Assembly: GCA_964019695.1 (NCBI GenBank) | Contig: OZ026515.1 | Coordinates: forward strand, 42,771,994 to 42,835,993 | Origin: Loripinus fragilis | Lineage: Eukaryota; Mollusca; Bivalvia; Lucinida; Lucinidae | DNA: 64,000 bases | Direction of reading: 5' to 3' | Shown: piece after piece, positions 32,863 through 41,164 of the stretch | Layout: each line of letters starts with the position of its first letter | Numbering within the stretch: the first letter of the stretch is position 1 | Translations under genes and position numbers: made by a program | The notes under the pieces: model-generated | Database searches by the model: none | Told to the model about the DNA's origin: nothing | The model's input: only the letters and a program-made list of their open reading frames with translations

Positions 32863-33530
32863 CTTATAAGAAAAACTGAACACGTAGTATTTTTTATTAG
32901 TTCAGACATTTATCATACAAACAATGCGCTTCAGTAATGCACACATCTAATCTTGCTACCGGTAATATTTGCCACCAGACACCAATGGTATGCATACCCA
33001 AAAAGGTAGAAAATTACATGTGCGTTGGAAAGCAAAACATACTGGGACAAAAGTCCTTTCGATATTTTTTTTCACGAATTTACCAGCCTGCATATCAAGA
33101 TATCCAATGGGTCTAGATACCATACATGGAGTTTCAGATAAGCAAATATTCTAAGCGTAAACGATCATTTCAGGATGTTAAATACTAATTTAAATAGACC
33201 AATTTTGAACATGCCGAGAGGGCTCATTAGTTTGGTACTTATCGCATATGAGAGCAGCCTTCGCTGCAGGCACACATAAACGGGGACGCAGATAAAAGCT
33301 CAGACAAAAATTTAGGTCTCTAGCCCCACTAGATAGCTGCGCATGCGTGTGAAAAAAAATATGTACGCATATGCGATTATTACCCAAATCTTTTGTCTCG
33401 GCCATATTGTTCTGGGGTACGTATAATTATTATCATTCTTAGTCAGTTTTAATTTATAATTCTAACACACCTCGCCTATAGAGCCAACGGTAACACGCTG
33501 TGATATATCGGACAATAATTCACCGCAAAA
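32863..33530. other. Intronic sequence, no exon supported
   Basis: A 61-codon frame at 32969-33154 contains KLHVRWKAKHTGTK, faintly like the second alpha-arrestin strand region, but its flanks do not fit (see rejected items). The rest is AT-rich. Confidence 0.35.
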
Positions 33531-33726
33531 GTGTGTGATAGCTGACGTCACTGGAAAATGACGTCATTCATAGCGTTAGACGGTGTAACGTCGTTTTTAC
33601 GCTTAAAAGACGTTACAATTACATGTAAACGTATGTGATGTAGTCTAAGTATTGGCGGGAGTTCTTCAGCGCAATGGCGGAAAGTTGGAAGAAGCTGAAG
33701 ACTTCAAATGTGTTTTCGTTAGAATC

Positions 33727-33898
33727 GAAATAGATCAGCTCCATTGCGTGAATTGTTGAGTAATAATTCACTGTTTATCGGTCAGTTGTACGACGATAAA
33801 TCACTCGCGCTGCGCGCTCGTGATTTGATCTTCTTTACAACTGACCTCCAAACAGTGAATTATTACTCAACAATTCACTGCTGGAGCTGATCTATTTC
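33727..33898. mobile_element. Foldback element with CGCGCTGCGCGCTCG core
   Basis: AAATAGATCAGCTCCA...GTGAATTGTTGAGTAATAATTC at the left pairs with GAATTATTACTCAACAATTCAC...TGGAGCTGATCTATTT. The ~60-bp arms surround a GC-rich palindromic centre, CTCGCGCTGCGCGCTCG. It ends about 100 bp before the exon at 33997. Same architecture as 44541-44709. Confidence 0.85.
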
Positions 33899-33996
33899 TT
33901 AAATAATATTGTATTATTGTACGACAAAATCTAAAACATTGACCAAGATGATGTATTGACGTTATAAAAGCAACAGAGTTAATGTATATTGAACAG

Positions 33997-34226
33997 CACC
34001 ACACGAAACAGATGATACCGTGAAACTGACAGCTGGAAAACACGTCTTTCCTTTTTTGTTTCTACTTCCGGTCGAGTTGCCCGGCTCCTTCGAGGGTATG
34101 TACAAGTGCTATATGAGATATTGGTTGAAGGGGACCATAGACATTCCTTGGAATATTGATTACAAAGTATATTTAACATTCAACGTAGGAAGTATGCTTG
34201 ATTTGAACATGGAACCAAATGCGATG
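33997..34226 (+). CDS. Arrestin-domain gene, N-domain core exon
   Basis: The acceptor is TTGAACAG| and the donor is GCGATG|GTGAGT. The 230-nt exon begins with two bases of a split codon and encodes ETDDTVKLTAGKHVFPF, LFLLPVELPGSFEG, YMRYWLKGTIDIPW and MLDLNMEPNAM. The order G-x-H-x-F-P-F, L-P-x-x-L-P-x-S-F-E-G, R-Y-x-x-K-x-x-I-x-x-P-W, and L-D-L-N is diagnostic of the alpha-arrestin N domain. It ends in phase 0. Its last ~45 nt plus donor are copied twice more downstream (34757-34850 and 34912-34990). Confidence 0.9.
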
Positions 34227-34289
34227 GTGAGTTATCACTTTTTGCATGATGGGCAATTTTTGCATGATTTTTTTTCTTCCATTTAGGCC

Positions 34290-34690
34290 AGATTTTTTTT
34301 TATTAGTTGATTTACAGACCCTCCTACTGTAATTTTCCGGAAAAAATCATTTCTAAAATTTTTTTTTCTTTTATTTTATCTACCTACTCTAAATATTATT
34401 TGTTTTGTTGAAAAAAAAAAAAATATTTTTGAGGTTCTGTCTATGTATTTTTTGATTGTCCTATGAAGATTTTTAGGAAAATTTTGAAATATTTAATACA
34501 GACTGTTGGTTAACTTTATTAGTTTTACTGTTTGTTCTGGAGATATTAAAAATAAAAAAAAAAATAAAAAAAAGCTCTGAAAATGACCAGTTAACTGGTC
34601 ATTTTCAGAGCTTTTTTTTATTATTTTTTTCGTCCCCCCGACTCTTAATCTGAAAAAAATTTCCCGTAAATCAACTAATAAAATTTCTTG
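34290..34690. mobile_element. Foldback element between copies of the exon end
   Basis: The ends TATTAGTTGATTTACAGACC (34302) and CGTAAATCAACTAATA (34667) are inverted. The interior has a perfect 40-bp palindrome at 34573-34612 centred on GACCAGTTAACTGGTC. Long A and T runs surround it. Confidence 0.75.
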
Positions 34691-34756
34691 CCTTATTAAA
34701 TTGCTCACTATACAAATTATCAAAGTTTGATCACGATGTAAACATTTACCTTCGCT

Positions 34757-34990
34757 TAGGAAGTATGCTCGATTTGAACATGGAACCAAATTCGATGGTG
34801 AGTTATCACTTTTTGCATGATGGGCAATTTTTGCATTATTTGTTGTCGTCTACTTTATATTAAATAGCCCATCATAAAAATGATCAAAAATATATTTTAC
34901 CTTGACGTAGGACGTATGCATGATTTGAATATGGAACCAAATGCGACTCTTTGCCTGATTGGCAATTTTTGCATGGTTTTTAGTGTCTGC
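34757..34990 (+). pseudogene. Two partial tandem copies of the arrestin exon end
   Basis: GGAAGTATGCTCGATTTGAA, CATGGAACCAAATTCGATG and GTGAGTTATCACTTTTTGC (34757-34830) repeat 34182-34260, including the splice donor. A third copy, GGACGTATGCATGATTTGAA (34910-34985), has lost the donor. Upstream TTAG and GTAG look like acceptors, so each could act as a ~37-nt mini-exon. They lack the rest of the N domain. Confidence 0.75.
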
Positions 34991-35009
34991 ATACTTTTTT
35001 TTTTCTCAA

Positions 35010-35110
35010 AATTCAAAACATTTTAAAATATCTTTCAGGGTTTGTATCAGAGTGTCAAAAAGTATGGATCTAGATCATGTCCGACGTTTGCCAGGCCTGA
35101 TCTGGGTCCA
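35010..35110 (+). repeat. Repeat shared with 36490-36620
   Basis: TTTCAGGGTTTGTATCAGAGTGTCAAAAAGT.TGGAT and GATCTGGGTCCA.AC occur in both places in the same orientation, in two successive introns. A segmental duplication or dispersed repeat; no recognised domain. Confidence 0.55.
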
Positions 35111-35209
35111 AACGTTTTGCAAATATTGACAGCAGACGAAAACAAGAAATGTCATAGTAACGTGACGAATGCCCCCAAAAGAGTTGGTCTAGCATATGAC
35201 ACATTTGAG

Positions 35210-36065
35210 AAAAGTTAGCTGTAATATAGGAGATATGATCCAGACACGAAAAACCTAGAAATGAGGCCCGATGTCAATGTCAAGGTAACCCAAAATGGTA
35301 TGTACCACTTCTCCATCCCAAGAGTAATCAACACACCAAATTTGGGTTTCCTACATCAAATAATATAGACAGACACGAATACTCTAGAAACTAGGTCATA
35401 GGTCAGGATCACAGTGACCTAAAATGGTATTTGACACATCAGCATCCAAAGATGTATCCATAAAGCTAATTTGGGATTCCTCCCTCAAATAATATACGAG
35501 ATGTGCTCCTGACACGATTATTCTAGAAATCAGGTCAAGGTCACAAAACCAATACATGACACTCTGCACTCAATAATTCTTAAACTAGTTCTGAGGTCAA
35601 GGTCAGTGTGACCCAAAAATGATATGTGACTTTCTGTCATCGCAAGATGCATTTACACACCAAATTTGTGCTTCATATCTCAAAGAATATAGGAGATATG
35701 CACGAGACATAATGCAGTTTCTTAAAACGAGGTCAGAGGTCAAATTCAAAGTCACAGTGACCCAATTATGGTTCACAACACTCCGTCATTACAAGATGCA
35801 TCCACACACCAAATTTGAGATTCGTACCTCAAATAATATAAGAGATATGCTCCAGACACGATTATTCTAAAAACTAGGTTAGAGGTCAAGGTCCCGAAAA
35901 CGGCACGCGACACTCCGCCATTCCAAGATGCATCCACACACCAAATTTGGAATCCCTACCTCAAAGAATATAGGAGGCATGAACCAGACACAAAGCGGGA
36001 CTGACGGATGGACGGAGGGACAGTGTGATTACTATAAGCATCCCAAAGTTCCTTTGGGGGCATAA
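35210..36065 (-). repeat. Tandem array, ~130-160 bp units (GGTCAAGGTCAC family)
   Basis: Units repeat GAGGTCA.GGTCAAGGTCACAGTGACC, GATGCATCCACACACCAAATTTG and CTCAAATAATATAGGAGATATG. It ends at GACGGATGGACGGAGGGACAG and CCCCCAAAGG-type sequence. Related single units occur at 37500-37720. It is an intronic satellite. Confidence 0.85.
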
Positions 36066-36233
36066 AATTCACTACTGTACTTTCAAGATTATAGCGAACA
36101 TCGTTTCCTTTGTTAAGATGTCTTTAAATAATGATTAATTTATCAATTAAAACTTTTGCATATGCATATAGTAAAACACCGTGGGCTTGATAAGAACACT
36201 CTCAATCTATTTGGTATTACTTCTAACCTGTAG

Positions 36234-36415
36234 AACTCATTGGAAGATGAGGATTTGCGACTGTGTGCTGCTGGTGTTGTGAAAGTGGACAAATCACTGC
36301 CATTTTACGGGTAGACAGGACAGGCTACGTTCCAGGGGAATCGATTACATGTAAAGCTGAGATTAATGACAGGTCTGGACATGGCACCGCCTCTTCTAAA
36401 ATCAAGTTTAAAATG
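36234..36415 (+). CDS. Arrestin-domain gene, start of C domain (1-nt frameshift)
   Basis: The acceptor is AACCTGTAG| and the donor is AAAATG|GTATGA. The first 20 nt read NSLEDED. The main frame then reads ATVCCWCCESGQITAI, LRVDRTGYVPGESI and CKAEINDRSGHGTASSK, the classic opening of the alpha-arrestin C domain (C-C-x-x-C-x-x-S-G-x-I and D-R-x-G-Y-x-P-G-E). The two frames differ by one missing base in the GATTTGCG run. The exon is 182 nt where phases on both sides demand 183. A homopolymer error or a real mutation are both possible. Confidence 0.85.
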
Positions 36416-36489
36416 GTATGACCCTATTGGCCAAACTCCTTGACTAGTGGGTAATAATTTATGCTTTTTTGTCTGCTGCTGATTTTTTT

Positions 36490-36620
36490 TCAAATCATCT
36501 TTTTGAAAAATTATTTCAGGTATACAATCAGAATGTCAAAAGTTTGGATGCATATCAGGTCCAACGTATTGTCTGGACTGATCTGGGTCCACACTTTGCC
36601 AGGACCCTACAAGTCATTTC
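36490..36620 (+). repeat. Repeat partner of 35010-35110
   Basis: TTTCAGGTATACAATCAGAATGTCAAAAGT, with CAACGTATTGTCTGGACTGATC, parallels the copy at 35.0 kb. Confidence 0.55.
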
Positions 36621-37931
36621 AAAATGTCTACTTCGTTTTGCACAAACAAAATCCAAGTAAAGGTACCATTATTAAAAAAAATAACACTTTCACATCAATA
36701 TTAATTATTCAACAGAAACATTACCCATTTACATGTTTGATTGTTTGATGATGTTTCTGACTGCCTTGATTTAAGATGAATATGAATCAAAAGTTTTGAC
36801 ACCATCGGACTCACCATTTATTTTCCATAATAACATAAAGACAGGCGCTATCAGCAACTTAATCTAAGAAATTTGGCTTTAAGCATGCACTTTAGGTACA
36901 AATTGGGTAATGCTCTGTATGCTATATTACCTGCTGTATGGCATTGAAATTTTTAGCAATTATACATTTTTTCTAGAAGTCACTGTTTTTCTTTTGAAAA
37001 GTTAAAATCTTTTACAAATGGCGTCAAATTAATTGTTAAAATTTCACAATGAAACCAGAAGTGTGGAATAGCTGTATAAGATTTACCTCCCCAGAATAGA
37101 CAGATCGAGTTTAGTTGGGATGAAATAAAACGCATGCAACGATTTAACGTGCACTACTGACAATTTTCAGTGTAATCTCGAAAAATGTGATTAAAATAAA
37201 TGAATAAAGATGCGAAAAAAATCTGCTGTATAATAAATTTCAAATGTTTGCTATTTTTAAGTCACCTGGACCAATTCATAAACACCCGCACTTCAATTTA
37301 ATAAAGTGCACCAAAAAATATTTTTCGTCAAAAAAGTTGACTTTTTATATTTTTTAACCCCAAAAATGTAAAACGAATGAAACTATCCCACAGCATCTCT
37401 AAACTTTCCTCCAATTAGGATATTGTTGGTGCCTTAGTCAGAATAAAATGAGTTTATAAAGTGTTGGTTTATAAGTTTGCTTAAGTGTATGAACAAAACT
37501 GAAAGACGGATTTTAGTATATGTGACATTGACCTTTGACTCCAAGGTCATATCGGTGATCGAAAAAAATGTGGTGCAATTTGCGTGCAGCCATGTATATA
37601 AGTAAAATCAGATACATCAGAGCAATACCCATAATTTGCGGGCCATTGGCAATCATTGTATCCTCGGTCAAAAAACGAAGGAGGAGTTCGCGTTGATGGT
37701 CGTACAGACGGACGGATGGAACCAATTACAATATATTAGACTCCTATGATTTTTAAAAGGACGGATGTAATTACAGCACTGTACTGACTGGAAATAAGGT
37801 CTATTCTGTTTTTACCTACACGATCAGCCCGTATTAATGATGAAAATCTACCTGTGGATTGACTGGTGTCGAAAACACAAAGAGCATGTGTATTTATTGG
37901 GTCAAATATGGTATTTGTTGATTTGTTACAG
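36621..37931. other. Arrestin intron; one GGTCAAGGTCAC-type unit
   Basis: At 37500-37720 TGACATTGACCTTTGACTCCAAGG and GTACAGACGGACGGATGGAACC resemble the unit and end of the 35.2-36.0 kb array. No other feature recognised. Confidence 0.45.
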
Positions 37932-38114
37932 GACACAACTTACTATTCAAATGGCTCAACAAAACACGAGAAAACGGTGATAGCTCGCCGTGAGAATGGC
38001 GGTATGGAGCCAAATAGCCGTGCTATCTGGAGTGTAGAAAGGATAAAGGTGCCTTCCTAGCCACCATCCCATCTAAAGGGATGCAGATTGATAAATATTG
38101 ATTATAATATAGAG
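37932..38114 (+). CDS. Arrestin-domain gene, C-domain core exon (in-frame TAG)
   Basis: The acceptor is TTGTTACAG| and the donor is ATAGAG|GTACGT. The 183-nt exon encodes DTTYYSNGSTKHEKTVIA, MEPNSRAIWSVERIKVPS, a TAG at 38058-38060, then PPSHLKGCRLINIDYNIE. The pattern T-Y-x-x-x-G-x-x-K, W, L/I-x-V-P, P-P-S-x-L-x-G-C and I-D/x-Y-x-x-E continues straight through the stop, so the stop interrupts a true exon rather than ending it. Phase 0 on both sides. A substitution such as TTG to TAG would explain it. Confidence 0.85.
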
Positions 38115-38210
38115 GTACGTTTTTATTACACACTGTTTTTGCTCTCTGCTACCAAGTTTGTTAAAATTATTCTGATACAAAAACACCAACAAAACAACAA
38201 CAAAATAAAG

Positions 38211-38375
<165 letters not shown>

Positions 38376-38399
38376 TAAGGGCATGAGGGGTATTTTCGT

Positions 38400-39480
38400 T
38401 TTATTATCCCCCGACCCGAAAAGGATCGGGGGATATAGCGATCAGCCTGGCGTCCGTCCGTCTGTCCGTCTGTCCGTCTGTCCGTCTGTCCGTCCGTCTG
38501 TCCGTCCGTAGACAAAAGCTTGTGCGCTCAATAACTTTTATACCCTTTGAGATATTTTGATAATATTTGGTAGGCATGTATATCGGGTCAAGACGGTGTG
38601 TCGCGTGCAAGAATGGTTGCTCTCCCTTGCTGGCCTTTTGAGTTATCTCTCTTGAATGAACTTTATAAGGGGAAGCTTGTGCGCTCAATAACTTTTATAC
38701 CCTTTGAGATATTTTGATAATATTTGGTAGGCATGTATATCGGGTCAAGACGGTGTGTCGCGTGCAAGAATGGCTGCTCTCCCTTGCTGGCCTTTTGAGT
38801 TATCTCTCTTGAATGAACTTTATAAGGGGAAGCTTGTGCGCTCAATAACTTTCATACCCTTTGAGATATTTTGATAATATTTGGTAGGCATGTATATCGG
38901 GTCAAGACGGTGTGTCGCGTGCAAGAATGGTTACTCTCCTTTAATGGAATTTTGAGCTATCTCCCTTGAGTGAAATTTAAATTTTATAGGGGGAAGCATG
39001 TGCACTTTATAACTTTAATACCCTTTGAGATATTTTGATAATATTTGGCATGCATGTATATCAGGTGAAGATGGTGTGTTGCGTGCAAGAATGGTTGCTC
39101 TCCTTTAATGTTTTTTGAGTTATCTCCCTTGAATGAACTTTATAGGGGGAAGCTTGTGCGCTCAATAACTTTAATATCCTTTGAGATATTTTGATAATAT
39201 ATGGTATATATGTATAATAGGTCAAGGGGGTGTCTTGCATTCAAGAATTGTTGTTCTCCGTTGCTGGACTTATAAGTTATCTCCCTTGAATGAACTTTAT
39301 AGGAGGAAGCTTGTGCACTCAATAACTTTAATACCCTTTGAGATATTTTTATGATATTTGGTAGACATATATATAAGGTGAAATCTTTTAAGAGTTTAAT
39401 GGTGTTAAGTATAAATATATCTTTGAGTCACAGTGTGTTGTTCGGTTTAAGAATGATTGCTCTTTAGGGCTTACATTTTA
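38400..39480 (+). repeat. 157-bp tandem array with (CTGTCCGT)n leader
   Basis: The leader CCCCGACCCGAAAAGG...CGGGGGATA and CCGTCTGTCCGTCTGTCCG (38453-38512) precede units starting AGCTTGTGCGCTCAATAAC at 38517, 38674, 38831, about 38995, 39150 and 39308. The period is 157 bp for the first three and the last are diverged. Each unit holds GATATTTTGATAATATTTGG and GAGTTATCTC.CTTGAATG. Confidence 0.9.
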
Positions 39481-39889
39481 ACGTACCTCCCTTGGATGAA
39501 TTTAAAGGTAAAAATGAAGTCTCTACAGTCAGCCTTCCACTTTTGTTCGCAGTGACACTCAGTATTATCACATCAAATATATATACTAGGTTGGCTGCTT
39601 GTAACTGCATATCAATTACTTTTTGGTCGGGGGATTTGCCATCTCCTCTGATGGCTATTTTTCATAAACTATTCAAAAACTTCTCATCCGATTTGTATAT
39701 AATAATTTGGTTCCATTGCTCAGTGGAATTGTTCATTGTATTCTGCTTTATTCTGGTAGGTCAAAAATATTACAGCAAGAGGGGGGGGGGGGGGGGCAGC
39801 TAGCAGTGTATATGCATTAAATACCATTATTTCATGGACTTTGTGATCAATTCAAAAAGATAGTAAAACGTTATATAAGGGTTGGATAT

Positions 39890-40440
39890 AACTTGGATAT
39901 CATGCGACAGTCTGCATGCCTAGTTTTAAACCCAATCACGGTTTATGGCTATGGTTTCCTCTTTAATTGCACGACGGTGGGTCAGGCCTCAGACTCTATG
40001 ACGGCTCTGACGTAAAGCTTTAATCGGTGGGTTTGTGCCTGATGCTTATCTGTAGCTGGACCCACCGTGGCTCAACTTGAGGTTTTCTTTAGCTCTGACT
40101 ATCTGTGAGTCATGAGCCCTTTTCTTTGTTTCATCATGGTGTGTTAATTTGATTAGGGTGTTTCTCCATGATGATACATTGCATTAGTTAGATGGCCTCC
40201 ATGCGAGCTGAACATTTCTTGTACTTCAACAACAGCAGAATCTAGGGCGAAGATTTGGTGTACGTTACTTTATGTCCATCCTAGTATTGCAATCATCTTG
40301 ATCGGGAAGAGAGTGCTGGTTGCTTTGCTTAATCTGTCTACCTGGTGTCTCGTGATGGTTGAGCGGCTCTTCCTCGCGGTGCCACAGGGTTGTCTGCGGT
40401 TTGTGATTGTGGTATTTCCCTGATCATACTCACTTACTAT
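39890..40440 (+). mobile_element. RT-element 3' end, divergent subfamily
   Basis: ACAGTCTGCATGCCTAGTTTTAAACCC and TTTAATTGCACGACGGTGGG match the last coding part of the RT element (16925-17000). The tail then diverges and ends GTTTGTGATTGTGGTATTTCCC, TCATACTCACTTAC. This is the fullest copy of the second tail type. Confidence 0.8.
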
Positions 40441-40709
40441 TTTGCCCATTTGTGGTAGGCCTACATACTTTGCAATTATCAAATATCATTCCCAGCCAGC
40501 ATACAGTATTGGGCCACTCTCGGTCCGCCAGCGAAACGACATTCAATGGTGTTTCGCTGGCGGGCCGATAGTTGCCCGTTGTCATATGTTTACTGGGTCA
40601 TTTTGTTTTGTCAGACATGAGTAGATGTGCTTGGTACTCCGTTTGACCTGTGTGTAACCTTTCCAGTCATCACTGGCTCTGTTCCATTGGAGTCGATTGT
40701 TCAACAGAA
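40438..40709 (+). pseudogene. Duplicated intron end and 5' part of arrestin exon (copy A)
   Basis: TTTTGCCCATTTGTGGTAGGCCTACATAC, then a GGGCCACT hairpin, GTCATATGTTTACTGG, TTGTTTTGTCAG| and an exon-like stretch, T-stop-VDVLGTPFDLCVTFPV and GSVPLESIVQQN. It parallels 40710-40965 over its whole length (~85% by eye). A TGA two codons after the acceptor disables it. The copy breaks off after CAACAGAAC. Confidence 0.8.
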
Positions 40710-40865
40710 CTTAAGACTTTGCCCATTTAGGGTAGGCCTACATACTTTGCAATTATCAAATGACATTCTCAGTCAGCTTAAAGTCTTGGGCCACTATTGG
40801 CGTTTCTCTGGCGTGCCGATGGTGGCCCGCTGTCATATGTTTACTGGATCATTTTGTTTTGCCAG

Positions 40866-41034
40866 TTATGTGTAGATGTGCTTGGTACTCCGTTTGATCT
40901 GTGTGTAACCTGTCCAGTCATAATTGGCTCTGTTCCACTGCGGTCAATTGTTCAAAAGAACCTTCCTGATCATCAGGCTCAACCTATAACTGATCAGCCA
41001 GCTGCCAGTGGAGGACCTCTACTCAGCAACATAC
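40866..41034 (+). CDS. Arrestin-domain gene, end of C domain exon
   Basis: The acceptor is TTGTTTTGCCAG| and the donor is ACATAC|GTAAGT. The 169-nt exon encodes LCVDVLGTPFDLCVTCPVI, IGSVPLRSIVQKNLPD, QPITDQPAASGGPLLSNI. The F-D-L-x-V-x-x-P-x-x-I-G-x-x-P-L motif is the last conserved strand pair of alpha-arrestins. Incoming phase 0 fits 38114 and outgoing phase 1 fits 45756. Copies flank it on both sides (40438-40709 and 41041-41164), and its 3' end seeds the minisatellite. Confidence 0.9.
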
Positions 41035-41040
41035 GTAAGT

Positions 41041-41164
41041 TGTCCAGCCATCATTGGCTCTGTTCCATTGTGCTCGATTGTTCATCAGAACCTTCCTGAT
41101 TATCAGACACAACCTATAACTGATCAGCCAGCTGCCAGTGGAGGACCTCTACTCAGCAGCATAC
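41041..41164 (+). pseudogene. Partial tandem copy of the arrestin exon (copy C)
   Basis: Starting 6 nt after the real donor, TGTCCAGCCATCATTGGCTC through AGCAGCATAC repeats the last 124 nt of the preceding exon, again followed by GTAAGT (41165). The frame stays open: CPAIIGSVPLCSIVHQN and PAASGGPLLSSI. Used as an alternative donor, it would extend the exon by 130 nt, which is not a multiple of three. Confidence 0.85.

Noticed and set aside
32969..33154. Candidate missing arrestin exon (KLHVRWKAKHTGTK)
   Set aside because: H-V-R-W recalls the second strand of alpha-arrestins, but the residues before it do not fit I-x-L-x-F-x-G, there is no Y-F after it, and no donor keeps phase 1. Position is plausible, sequence is not.
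38058..38060. TAG as the natural end of a short protein
   Set aside because: Family-like sequence (PPSHLKGC..) and a good donor follow in the same frame, and downstream exons continue the domain in phase.
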